A DNA stretch of 64,000 nucleotides from Liolophura sinensis. Taxonomy: Eukaryota; Mollusca; Polyplacophora; Chitonida; Chitonidae. Made by a program: the position numbers and the translations under genes. The DNA lies in the NCBI RefSeq assembly GCF_032854445.1, contig NC_088296.1, forward strand, positions 25,677,897-25,741,896. The letters are read 5' to 3'. Below the pieces are notes generated by a model that was not told where the DNA came from, ran no database searches, and saw only the letters and a list, made by a program, of their open reading frames with translations. Positions 12,601-22,398 of this stretch are shown in pieces (the stretch's first letter is position 1; each line of letters starts with the position of its first letter).

Positions 12601-15600
12601 GTGGGAATATGCTGACGATAGGAAGTCAGTGTTGTTCATGTGGCTGCTAGCACAGTCTAGTGGTCTTGTGGGAATATGCTGACGATAGGAAGTCAGTGTT
12701 GTTCATGTGGCTGCTAGCACAGTCTAGTGGTCTTGTGGGAATATGCTGACGATAGGAAGTCAGTGTTGTTCATGTGGCTGCTAGCACAGTCTAGTGGTCT
12801 TGTGGGAATATGCTGACGATAGGAAGTCAGCGTTGTTCATGTGGCTGCTAGCACAGTATAGTGGTCTTGTGGGAATATGCTGACGACAGGAAGTCAGTGT
12901 TGTTCATGTGGCTGCTAGCACAGTCTAGTGGTCTTGTGGGAATATGCTGACGATAGGAAGTCAGTGTTGTTCATTTGGCTGCTAGCACAGTCTAGTGTTC
13001 TTGTGGGAATATGCTGACGATAGGAAGTCAGTGTTGTTCATGTGGCTGCTAGCACAGTCTAGTGTTCTTGTGGGAATATGCTGACGATAGGAAGTCAGTG
13101 TTGTTCATGTGGCTGCTAGCACAGTCTAGTGTTCTTGTGGGAATATGCTGACGATAGGAAGTCAGTGTTGTCCATGTGGCTGCTAGCACAGTCTAGTGTT
13201 CTTGTGGGAATATGCTGACGACAGGAAGTCAGTGTTGTTCATGTGGCTGCTAGCACAGTATAGTGGTCTTGTGGGAATATGCTGACGATAGGAAGTCAGT
13301 GTTGTTCATGTGGCTGCTAGAACAGTCTAGTGTTCTTGTGGGAATATGCTGACGATAGGAAGTCAGTGCTGTTCATGTGGCTGCTAGCACAGTATAGTGC
13401 TCTTGTGGGAATATGCTGACGATAAGAAGTCAGTGCTGTTCATGTGGCTGCTAGCACAGTCTAGTGTTCTTGTGGGAATATGCTGACGATAGGAAGTCAG
13501 TGTTGTTCATGTGGCTGCTAGCACAGTATAGTGGTCTTGTGGGAATATGCTGACGACAGGAAGTCAGTGTTGTTCATGTGGCTGCTAGCACAGTCTAGTG
13601 TTCTTGTGGGAATATGCTGATGATAAGAAGTCAGTGTTGTTCATGTGGCTGCTAGCACAGTCTAGTGTTCTTGTGGGAATATGCTGACGATAGGAAGTCA
13701 GTGTTGTTCATTTAGCTGTTAGCACAATTTGGTGTTCTGGTAGGAATATGCTGACAATAAAACGTCAGTGCTGTCTATGTGGCTGTTATTTGAAGGCCAC
13801 GCGTCTTCTGCCGATTGTACAGTATGTGTATATACTGTACACTGTACACTTGTCACAGGTGAAAATTTAGTTTGCCAGTAACTGTTTTCCCAGTTGTGAC
13901 TCTCTGGTTTCCTCCGCCCATAAAACAGACCGCAAGTGTAGAATTCAAAAAATTCTTTTAAGCTGTTACTCAACAAATAATTAACTAATTTCTTGAAGGA
14001 TGATGATTCCAGTAGCCGGTTGGTGGGAGGCATTGTGACTATAAAATAATTTTTCTTACAGCAAATACATGTATTACCGCAATATGGCTAAAATACTGCT
14101 GCCTTGCCGTTAAGTGAAAGCAATTCCGTCATTTCTTACAGCAAATATTACCGCAATATGGCTAAAATACTGCGGCTTTGCCGTTAAGTGAAAGCAATTC
14201 CATCATTTCTTACAGCAAATATTGCCGCAATATGGCTAGAATACTGCTGCCTTGCCATTAAGTGAAAGCAATTCCGCCATTTTTTACAGCAAATATTGCG
14301 GCAATATGGCTAAAATACTGCAGCCTTGCCGTTAAGTGAAAGCAATTCCATCATTTCTTACAGCAAATATTGCCGCAATATGGCTAGAATACTGCTGCCT
14401 TGCCGTTAAGTCAAAGCAATTCCGCCATTTCTTACAGCAAATATTGCCGCAATATGGCTAAAATACTGCAGCCTTGCCATTAAGTGAAAGCAATTCCGCC
14501 ATTTCTTACAGCAAATATTGCCGCAATATGGCTAAAATACTGCTGCCTTGCCGTTAAGTCTAAGCAATTCCACCATTTCTTACAGCAAATATTGCCGCAA
14601 TATGGCTAGAATACTGCAGCCTTGCCGTTAAGTCAAAGCAATTCCGTCATTTCTTACAGCAAATATTACCGCAATATGGCTAGAATACTGCTGCCTTGCT
14701 GTTAAGTGAAAGCAATTCCGCCATTTCTTACAGCAAATATTACCGCAATATGGCTAGAATACTGCTGCCTTGCCGTTAAGTCTAAGCAATTCCGTCATTT
14801 CTTACAGCAAATATTGCCGCAATATGGCTAGAATACTGCAGCCTTGCCGTTAAGTCAAAGCAATTCCATCATTTCTTACAGCAAATATTACCGCAATATG
14901 GCTAGAACACTGCTGCCTTGCCGTTAAGTGAAAGCAATTCCGCCATTTCTTACAGCAAATATTACCGCAATATGGCTAGAATACTGCTGCCTTACCGTTA
15001 AGTGAAAGCAATTCCGCCATTTCTTACAGCAAATATTGCCGCAATATGGCTAAAATACTGCTGCCTTGCCGTTAAGTGAAAGCAATTCCGCCATTTCTTA
15101 CAGCAAATATTGCGGCAATATGGCTAAAATACTGCTGCCTTGACATTAAGTCAAAGCAATTCCGTCATTTCTTACAGCAAATATTGCCGCAATATGGCTA
15201 AAATACTGCGGCTTTGCCGTTAAGTCTAAGCAATTCCGTCATTTCTTACAGCAAATATTGCTGCAATATGGCTAAAATACTGCTGCCTTACCATTAAGTG
15301 AAAGCAATACCGTCATTTCTAACAGCAAATATTGCCGCAATATGGCTAAAATACTGCTGCCTTGCCGTTAAGTGAAAGCAATTCCGCCATTTCTTACAGC
15401 AAATATTACCGCAATATGGCTAAAATACTGCTGCCTTACCATTAAGTGAGAGCAATTTCGTCATTTCTTACAGTAAATATACAGCCCTGGACTGGAATAT
15501 ATGCAATTTGCTCACCTGCCCATTCTCCATTTTTGTTCATTTTTGTCAGAAAATATAACAAGCCAATTACTCACACAGTGCCATTCACACACTCTGACAT

Positions 15601-18600
15601 TCCTTGAAAGGTAGATGTATATCTACCTAATGGAAAGGTACTGTAGTAGTTGTTTGCAATTTGAAGGTAACCAGCTTGCCTTACCTGTAAATTCACACCC
15701 ACAATTCTACACCATTCTGTTTCTCCAAAGGTCAGTCTTTAAAGACAAAGAAAACTGTCCTATGCTTTACTCTGTAATATGAGCAGTTTTGTATATGTGA
15801 GTGGGGTGGGAGGGGGTGGGAGGGGAGGTAAACTACAGGTAAATTGTTATTTGAAAAATCTTAATACTAAATAAAAGCAGTATAAGATGTTGATGTGGTT
15901 TTTGTCACTTCAGATGTTACGGGTGTTTGACATTCTGCCGTTTGACAACCCAGACGGTGGAGTATGGAAACAAGGTTGGGACATCACCTACGATCATGTA
16001 CAGCAGACCAATCAGAAGCTCAGGGTGTTCATCATTCCACACTCCCACTGTGACCCAGGTAATGCTGTCTGTAGTCATCTCATGTACAGGAGATGATCAC
16101 CACACGTAAACTACACCTGGATATATCGGGCTTCATTACAGCAGGTGTATACCAAGCCTCTCCCTCAACACAGCATGCTTCATTACAGCACATGTGTACC
16201 ACAGCTCTCCCTCAACACAGCATGCTTCATTACAGCACTTGTATCCCACACCTCTCCTTCAACAGAGCATGCTTCATTACAGCAGGTGTATACCAAGCCT
16301 CTCCCTCAACACAGCATGCTTCATTACAACAGGTGTATACCACACCTCTCCCTCAACACAGCATGCTTCATTACAGCAGGTGTATACCACACCTCTCCTT
16401 CAACTCGGCATGCTTCATTACAGCACATGTGTACCACAGCTCTCCCTCAACACAGCATGCTTCATTACAGCACTTGTATCCCACACCTCTCCCTCAACTC
16501 GGCATGCTTCATGACAGCACATGTGTACCACACCTCTCCTAAACACAGCATGCTTCATTACAGCAGCTGCACATTACACTTCTCCTTCAACACAGCATGC
16601 TTCATGACAGCATGTGTACCACACCTCTCCCTCAACATAGCGCACTTCATTACAGCATATTTTTTAGAACCTTTGAAACCTGTGTTTCCTAAAAGATTAG
16701 CTTTTTATGTGCAGATTATTGAAATTTTTCTCTTCAGGCTGGATCAAAACATTTGACAAATACTACACGGATCAGACTCGTTTTATCTTCAATAACATGG
16801 TGGCAAAGCTGGAGGAGGACCCCCGCAGACGCTTCATCTATGCAGAAATGTCCTTCTTCTCAGTATGGTGGGACGAAATTGACAACAGCATGAAAGAGAG
16901 AGTGAGAAAGTAAGGTGTATTAGCTGAGAATTAAATTATGCTGTATTAACGAATAGAAAGTAAGCTGTATTAGCTGGGAAGGAAAGTGAACTGTATTTAG
17001 TGGAGAGGGAAAGTAAGGTGTATTGGCTGAGAAGAAAGGTAAGCTGTATTAGCTCAGAAGGAAAGTAAGCTGTTTTAGCCGAGGAGGAAAATATCCTGTA
17101 TTAGCTGAGTATTTAAGTGAGCTGTATTAGCTGAGAAGAAAAGTAAGCTGCATTAGCCAAAAAGGAAAGCAATATGTATTAGCTGAGGAGGAAAGTAAGC
17201 TGTATTAGCAGATAAGGAAAGAACATTAAAGCTGTATTAGTGGAGAAAGAAACTAAATGTAATGGTGTATTGGCTGAGAAGGAAGGTATATGTATGCTGT
17301 ATGACCTGAGGCTGTGCCCGGATTCCTCCCACCATGATGCTGGCTGCCGCCATTTAAGTGAAATATTCTTGAGTATAGCATAAAACACCAATCAAATAAT
17401 ATTAACTGAGGATTAAGGTATGTAAGCTGAGAAGGAAGGTATGGTTGAATTAGCTGAGAAGGAAAGTAAGCTATATTAGCTATCAAGGAAATTGAGCTGT
17501 ATTAGCTAAGAATAAAAGTAAGCTGTATTAGCTGAGACGGAAAGGAAACTGTATTAGCTGAGACGGAAAGGAAACTGTATTAGCTGAGACGGAAAGGAAA
17601 CTGTATTAGCTGAGAAAGAAGAAGCTGCATTAGGTGAGAATGAAATTAAGTGGTATTAGCAGAGAGGGAAAGTAAACTAGTAGCCGAGAAAAGAAGGTAA
17701 GCTGTCTAAGCTGAGAAGGAAAGGTATAGACATGATAGACGATACCTTAATCTTTATAGCAAGTACAAAATGTTCTGAACATGGACTGCAACATTAGCTT
17801 GGTATTGGTATCTGCTAACACTCTAAGAGCTTTGTTTTACCAAGTATGAAATATAATAGAAGAGATGTCAGACCGTTAAAAGTTTACTCTGTTGTGGGTG
17901 CAGGTTTGCTCTGTTGTGGGTGCAGGTGTCCACTTCCGTTTTTCTGTTGGCATTTTCTTCAGTTCAGGGTTACATTGAATGTACACACTTGATGTCGAGA
18001 ACAAACCTGTGTATGGAGATTGCGATGGTAATACCATTGGTGAATTTCACATGCTCCTGTTGATTAAATACTGATAAGTTAGTCTTACAGTCATTCATCT
18101 AAGAAGAATCCTAAAGGTCGACTTGTGCAAAGTAATGCTTCCAGGATTTAAAAACATGTCTCCGCACAAGAAATGCTGAATACATTTCATTCAGAAAGCT
18201 CTTCTTTTTAAATACTTTATATTATGAAATTATTGCTGAATGTTTTCTTCTTAAAAAACATGTTTGTGTTACTTCCCCTTCCCCAGATTGGTTAAGTCTG
18301 GCCAGTTGGAGATTGTGACTGGAGGGTGGGTCATGACGGATGAGGCCAACGCCCACTACTTTGCCATGATTGATCAGCTGATTGAGGGCCACCAATGGCT
18401 GGAGGGGACAGTGGGTGAGTGACAGCTGTCAGGTTTAATTGTAGCGGTTGATTTACCAGTTTTGGCTGCATTTTCAGGTTCAGATGCTTAACGATTGTCT
18501 GGTTTTGATGAGTTTGGGTGTTTGTTGGCTCAGTCAGCTAACATATTTGTCCGCCCACAACTGATTGGGCCTTGCAAGTTGATTGAAGAGGAGGTACACT

Positions 18601-21600
18601 CGAATGAAGTTTTTAAACAAATGGTTTTTCATGTAGCTGTAATGATGTCAATTCACTGATTATTCAGACATTTTGGTTTACAGAAAATATCACTAAAATA
18701 CCATGATGTATTATGTGCATATTGTGAAGTATGTCTGTGATGTTGTGCCTCCTTCTCTTGCACGACTCTTCACTGCCTTACTTTAGGGGCTACAGATGTG
18801 AAGTATGTCTGTGAGGTTGTGTCTCCTTCTCTTGCACGACCCTTCACTGTCTTACTTTAGGGGCTACAGATGTGAAGTATGTCTGTGAGGTTGTGCCTCC
18901 TTCTCTTGCACGACTCTTCACTGCCTTACTTTAGGGGCTACAGATGTGAAGTATGTCTGTGAGGTTGTGTCTCCTTCTCTTGCACGACCCTTCACTGTCT
19001 TACTTTACGGGCTACAGATGTGAAGTATGTCTGTGAGGTTGTGTCTCCTTCTCTTGCACGACTCTTCACTGTCTTACTTTAGGGGCTACAGATGTGAAGT
19101 ATGTCTGTGAGGTTGTGTCTCCTTCTCTTGCACGACCCTTCACTGTCTTACTTTAGGGGCTGCAGATGTGAAGTATGTCTGTGAGGTTGTGTCTCCTTCT
19201 CTTGCACGACTCTTCACTGTCTTACTTTAGGGGCTACAGATGTGAAGTTTGTCTGTGAGGTTGCATCTCCTTCTCTTGCACGACTCTTCACTGCCTTACT
19301 TTAGGGGCTACAGATGTGAAGTATGTCTGTGAGGTTGTGTCTCCTTCTCTTGCACGACTCTTCACTGCCTTACTTTAGGGGCTACAGATGTGAAGTATGT
19401 CTGTGAGGTTGCGTCTCCTTCTCTTGCATGACTCTTCACTGCCTTACTTTAGGGGCTACAGATGTGAAGTATGTCTGTGATGTTGTGCCTCCTTCTCTTG
19501 CACGACTCTTCACTGCCTTACTTTAGGGGATACAGATGTGAAGTATGTCTGTGAGGTTGTGTCTCCTTCTCTTGCACGACCCTTCACTGTCTTACTTTAC
19601 GGGCTACAGATGTGAAGTATGTCTGTGAGGTTGTGTCTCCTTCTCTTGCACGACTCTTCACTGTCTTACTTTAGGGGCTACAGATGTGAAGTATGTCTGT
19701 GAGGTTGTGTCTCCTTCTCTTGCACGACCCTTCACTGTCTTACTTTAGGGGCTGCAGATGTGAAGTATGTCTGTGAGGTTGTGTCTCCTTCTCTTGCACG
19801 ACTCTTCACTGTCTTACTTTAGGGGCTACAGATGTGAAGTTTGTCTGTGAGGTTGCGTCTCCTTCTCTTGCACGACTCTTCACTGCCTTACTTTAGGGGC
19901 TACAGATGTGAAGTATGTCTGTGAGGTTGTGTCTCCTCTTGCACGACTCTTCACTGCCTTACTTTAGGGGCTACAGATGTGAAGTATGTCTGTGAGGTTG
20001 CGTCTCCTTCTCTTGCACGACTCTTCACTGCCTTACTTTAGGGGCTACAGATGTGAAGTATGTCTGTGAGGTCGCGTCTCCTTCTCTTGCACGACCCTTC
20101 ACTGCCTCACTTTAGGGGCTACAGATGTGAAGTATGTCTGTGAGGTTGTGTCTCCTTCTCTTGCACGACTCTTCACTGTCTTACTTTAGGGGCTACAGAT
20201 GTGAAGTATGTCTGTGAGGTTGTGTCTCCTTCTCTTGCACGACTCTTCACCGTCTTACTCTAGGGGCTACAGATTTGGAGTATGTCTGTGAGGTTGTGTC
20301 TCCTTCTCTTGCACGACTCTTCACTGTCTTACTTTAGGGGCTACAGATGTGAAGTATGTCTGTGAGGTTGTGTCTCCTTCTCTTGCACGACTCTTCACTG
20401 TCTTACTTTAGGGGCTACAGATGTGAAGTATGTCTGTGAGGTTGTGTCTCCTTCTCTTGCACGACTCTTCACCGTCTTACTTTAGGGGCTACAGATGTGG
20501 AGTATGTCTGTGAGGTTGCGTCTCCTTCTCTTGCACGACTCTTCACTGTCTTACTTTAGGGGCTACAGAAGATAACTGATTTATTTCTGACAGGTGCACG
20601 ACTCTTCACTGTCTTACTTTAGGGGCTACAGAAGATAACTGATTTATTTCTGACAGGTGTGAAGCCAGTGTCTGGTTGGGCTATTGATCCATTTGGCCAC
20701 TCCCCGACAATGGCGTACATACTGAAGAAGGTTGGGCTGCGCAGCATGCTCATCCAGCGAGTTCACTACGCTGTTAAGAAACACCTGGCCAGGAACAAAC
20801 AGCTGGAGTTCCTCTGGAGACAGCAGTGGGGTATGGAAATGCCAGAGTAATGCACCACCCGCTTTTTGTACTTTGTCATAAAATAACCCCTTGAGATATA
20901 AGAGAGCAGAGTTGTAAATAGCGAGAAAGATCTTTTGTAGGTTGTGTATTTAAGTGTTATCAGCTGATCAAAAAACATCAAAAATACACAGGAAATGGAA
21001 TTCAAAAAAGGATTAAAGTACATATATAGTTTAATTATTGCACTTAAAATGAAATGATTAAAGTAAATAATGTTTTTATACTTATTTATATTACAAATCA
21101 TGTACACCTATAATACAAACATGGCTATTATGATATCACCCAGCATCATTAGTATGAGTTTATTTCAACAACAGACTTGACAAGTCTTAAAGTAACGCCC
21201 TCAATTCTAGTCGCGTCCACACCATCTGTGTAATTTGATGTCTTTATTTATTTTATTGTTGTCTTTTTCCTGTGTAATTTGGAAGTTAAAATTAACCTGA
21301 AGTCTGGAAATAGAAAGCAGCAGGACAAGCACAATGTCCAGAACTAAATAGTATTTTGACACACCCTGACAGTTTGTATTGGTCAAAACTGCCACATAAA
21401 TAGCGTGACTTTGTTTACGTGGTATGCATGTAATGTGAATAGTGTTATGTCAGGAAATTGGCCAACTTGTCCTCCAACTTAGAAAAGATATCTAGGTCCA
21501 TGTAGTTAAATAACCTTCCTGTCTTCATCATTGATTCAGAAGTGTTCACACAACTAGTGCGGAATAGGCCTGTTACCTGTGATAGACAGCTGCTGTACTG

Positions 21601-22058
21601 TCCTTTGAGTTGTCTCCCTTTAGTGTGCCTGAGCTCTTGTCCGCATACAGATTTGATCATGTTCAGTAGGATTTCTGGTGGTGTTTTGGCCTTGTACTGA
21701 AATACTTGCTTTGCTAAATGACTTATTCTTACACATTTAGAGTGGAATAGTAGAAGTAATAGTAATACTGAGAATATTAACAGTAATTACATGTTTATCT
21801 TTCCCCATAGTAACAATATTTACACCATCCTTGTTTGAGCTGGCATTTATTTGTGTATATATCATCCTCAGATCAGGCCGGGAGCACAGACATGTTTTGT
21901 CACATGATGCCTTTCTACTCGTATGACGTCCCCCACACCTGTGGCCCTGACCCTAAGATCTGCTGTCAGTTTGATTTCAAGAGGCTCCCTGGGGGAAAGC
22001 TGAGCTGCCCTTGGAAGGTGGCCCCCGTTCCCATTACAGACAAGAACGTTGCTGAAAG
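3555..22058 (+). CDS. MAN2A: Golgi alpha-mannosidase II (MAN2A), 5' half, seven coding exons, truncated by assembly
   Basis: Golgi alpha-mannosidase II trims two mannoses from GlcNAcMan5GlcNAc2 during complex N-glycan maturation; it is a type II membrane protein of the medial Golgi. Coding exons are 3555-3671, 5125-5418, 15914-16058, 16738-16909, 18287-18414, 20657-20830 and 21872-22058. Junction phases all agree and join into 405 codons plus 2 bases without a frameshift. In order they encode a short cytosolic tail, one membrane segment, a coiled-coil stem, the [11 protein letters not shown] region, a zinc-site motif [20 protein letters not shown], the nucleophile region [13 protein letters not shown] and [30 protein letters not shown]. 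The last block is almost identical to vertebrate MAN2A1/MAN2A2. Animal MAN2A proteins run to about 1100-1150 residues, so roughly 700 residues are missing. No further exon appears before the N gap at 24761. Lysosomal and ER GH38 enzymes are excluded by the Golgi-type motifs. Confidence 0.96.
3672..5124 (+). other. MAN2A intron 1
   Basis: Mostly unique AT-rich DNA with a SINE fragment at 4394-4522 on the plus strand (GATGGTCGTGGGTTTTCCCT to the AATTAAATAAGTAAAT tail). No other feature is seen. Confidence 0.7.
4394..4522 (+). mobile_element. SINE 3' fragment
   Basis: It carries the body segment GTAATGCTGGCCGCCGTCAT and a diverged tail, GTGAAATATTGTTGATTACA. Confidence 0.75.
5125..5418 (+). CDS. 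MAN2A: MAN2A coding exon 2: coiled-coil stem
   Basis: This exon encodes 98 residues in phase 0 at both ends, with acceptor TTCCTAAG and donor GTATTA. It begins [17 protein letters not shown] with heptad-like spacing, as in the luminal stem of Golgi mannosidase II. It ends TDVK, which joins directly to [10 protein letters not shown] of the next exon, as SDVQ joins MLDVY in the human protein, so no exon is missing between them. The ATG codons just upstream (5062, 5071) lie in the intron and are not starts. Confidence 0.92.
5477..5722 (+). mobile_element. full-length tRNA-derived SINE
   Basis: It begins GGGGCCTCTGTGGCTGAGTT with an A-box-like TGGCTGAGTTGGTTAGCGC. A B-box-like GTGAGTTCATGTCC follows at about 5551-5564, then the common body and an AATAAATAAATAAATA tail. 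The head resembles a tRNA gene, but the element is not a functional tRNA: no cloverleaf closes. It sits in MAN2A intron 2. Confidence 0.85.
5835..6874. repeat. 53-bp tandem array, about 20 copies
   Basis: The unit is GAACCTGTCTACATGTACTG plus ACTGGTGAAAAAACACAACA plus GTCATAGGAAATA. The copies are very similar, so expansion looks recent. It lies in MAN2A intron 2. Confidence 0.95.
6875..7407. other. unique intron sequence
   Basis: Unique DNA inside MAN2A intron 2; no exon or element recognised. Confidence 0.6.
7408..7758. repeat. 18-bp tandem array, about 19 copies
   Basis: The unit is like CCATCCGTGATGAACGAA, with occasional shortened units. The 18-base period leaves several frames open on both strands (NEPSVM repeats), which explains the apparent proteins here. 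Confidence 0.93.
7759..9207. other. unique intron sequence with one SINE fragment and homopolymer runs
   Basis: It holds a SINE 3' fragment (8398-8497), a C run near 8571-8581 and a G run near 8932-8945. No exon is recognised. Confidence 0.6.
8398..8497 (+). mobile_element. SINE 3' fragment
   Basis: It holds TTTCCTCCCACCATGATGCC, then GTGAAATATTCTTGAGTACG and the tail CAAATAAGTAAATAAAT. Confidence 0.82.
9208..13789. repeat. 67-bp tandem array, about 68 copies (4.6 kb)
   Basis: The unit is GTGTTGTTCATGTGGCTGCT plus AGCACAGTCTAGTGTTCTTG plus TGGGAATATGCTGACGATAG plus GAAGTCA. Variant positions (TCTAGTGTT against TATAGTGGT, GATAGG against GACAGG) occur in blocks, a sign of unequal exchange of multi-unit segments. 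It is the largest array in the window, in MAN2A intron 2. The diverged ends are the oldest units. Confidence 0.97.
14056..15477. repeat. 74-bp tandem array with a palindromic core, about 19 copies
   Basis: The unit is CTTACAGCAAATATTGCCGC plus AATATGGCTAAAATACTGCT plus GCCTTGCCGTTAAGTGAAAG plus CAATTCCGCCATTT. Many copies hold the perfect inverted repeat ATATTGCCGCAATAT. It lies in MAN2A intron 2. Confidence 0.95.
15478..15913. other. end of MAN2A intron 2
   Basis: Unique sequence including a G-rich stretch at about 15801-15828 (GGGGTGGGAGGGGGTGGGAG) that could form a G-quadruplex, 85 bases before exon 3. Confidence 0.6.
15914..16058 (+). CDS. MAN2A: MAN2A coding exon 3: start of GH38 catalytic domain, zinc-site His-Asp
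   Basis: This exon encodes [18 protein letters not shown] and continues to [10 protein letters not shown]. The family motif is HSHNDPGW; its second His and its Asp bind the catalytic zinc (His90 and Asp92 in the fly enzyme). Both are kept here, but the Asn between them is Cys. The acceptor is CACTTCAG, the donor GTAATG, and the exon ends in phase 1. Confidence 0.95.
16128..16660. repeat. 47-bp tandem array, about 11 copies
   Basis: The unit is like CTTCATTACAGCAGGTGTAT plus ACCACACCTCTCCCTCAACA plus CAGCATG. It starts about 70 bases after the donor of MAN2A exon 3. Each unit holds CATTACAG|CAGGTGTAT, an acceptor-like site next to a donor-like one. Confidence 0.93.
16738..16909 (+). CDS. MAN2A: MAN2A coding exon 4
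   Basis: This exon encodes [18 protein letters not shown] and continues through [18 protein letters not shown] to MKERVR, collinear with the vertebrate enzyme. The acceptor is TCTCTTCAG and the donor AA|GTAAGG, leaving phase 2. The donor with its flanking bases (GAGAAAGTAAGGTGTATTAG) is the template of the degenerate array that fills the start of the next intron. Confidence 0.94.
16897..17740 (+). repeat. degenerate array of about 27 bp derived from the MAN2A exon 4 donor
   Basis: The unit is like GAAAGTAAGCTGTATTAGCT plus GAGAAG. The first unit is the real exon end and donor (GAGAAAGTAAGGTGTATTAG) at 16904-16923, so each copy repeats a donor-like AAAGTAAG. The copies are diverged, and a SINE fragment (17311-17401) is inserted. 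Confidence 0.82.
17311..17401 (+). mobile_element. SINE 3' fragment inside the donor-derived array
   Basis: It reads CTGTGCCCGGATTCCTCCCA, then GTGAAATATTCTTGAGTATA and CACCAATCAAATAAT. It interrupts the array, so it arrived after the array formed. Confidence 0.82.
17741..18286. other. unique intron sequence before MAN2A exon 5
   Basis: No repeat except two copies of CTCTGTTGTGGGTGCAGGT near 17888-17927. A good polypyrimidine tract (CTTCCCCTTCCCCAG) ends it. Confidence 0.6.
18287..18414 (+). CDS. MAN2A: MAN2A coding exon 5
   Basis: This exon encodes [20 protein letters not shown] and ends with [18 protein letters not shown], the standard GH38 substrate-pocket segment. The human and fly enzymes have WVMPDEA, so Thr replaces Pro here. 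The acceptor is CTTCCCCAG and the donor G|GTGAGT. Confidence 0.95.
18723..20656 (+). repeat. 74-bp tandem array abutting MAN2A exon 6, about 26 copies, with higher-order structure
   Basis: The unit is GGGGCTACAGATGTGAAGTA plus TGTCTGTGAGGTTGTGTCTC plus CTTCTCTTGCACGACTCTTC plus ACTGTCTTACTTTA. Distinctive variants recur 592 bases apart (TTTACGGG at about 19005 and 19597; GGCTGCAGATG at about 19159 and 19751), so a block of eight units was copied. The last two units instead carry AAGATAACTG...TTTCTGACAG, the true acceptor of exon 6. Confidence 0.95.
20657..20830 (+). CDS. MAN2A: MAN2A coding exon 6: catalytic nucleophile
   Basis: This exon encodes [20 protein letters not shown], whose Asp in AIDPFGHS is the nucleophile and zinc ligand (Asp204 in the fly enzyme). 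It continues [16 protein letters not shown] and ends LEFLWRQQW, a strong match to animal Golgi mannosidase II. The acceptor is TTTCTGACAG; the donor is G|GTATGG in phase 1. The acceptor side overlaps the 3' end of a 74-bp tandem array. Confidence 0.96.
20831..21871. other. MAN2A intron 6
   Basis: Unique AT-rich sequence; I see no exon, array or element. Confidence 0.6.
21872..22058 (+). CDS. MAN2A: MAN2A coding exon 7, last one present
   Basis: This exon encodes [19 protein letters not shown], then [19 protein letters not shown], and ends ITDKNVAE in phase 2 at donor AG|GTTTTT. It is close to the vertebrate enzyme. The next expected segment (the MLLDQYRKKS-like region and the second zinc His) is not found before the N gap. 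Confidence 0.95.
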
Positions 22059-22185
22059 GTTTTTATGTTCGATTTCTCGCTTTCCATTTTCTTTTTTTTG
22101 TCCAAAAACAAAGCAGCCAAAACATGTGCGTGTAAGTAGATTACAATGTACATGCAGATGACCCATTGTTTTGCAGTAAAGTGCA

Positions 22186-22363
22186 GTCCAGCTCATGCTG
22201 GCTTTCTCTCTGGTTGTAAGTGGGAAGGTCTGACAGCAACCTGTGGATAGTCGTGAGTTTCCCCCAGGCCCTGCTTGGTTTCCCCCTCCGTAATGCTGGC
22301 CGCCGTCATATAAGTGAAATATTCTTGAGTATGGCGTAAAACACCAATCAAATAGATAAATGA
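22186..22363 (+). mobile_element. 5'-truncated SINE
   Basis: It runs from CCAGCTCATGCTGGCTTTCT through TAATGCTGGCCGCCGTCATA to GTGAAATATTCTTGAGTATG and CAAATAGATAAAT. It lies 128 bases after MAN2A exon 7. Confidence 0.85.
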
Positions 22364-22398
22364 AAACGTGCATTTCACATATCATATCAAGCCACAGG

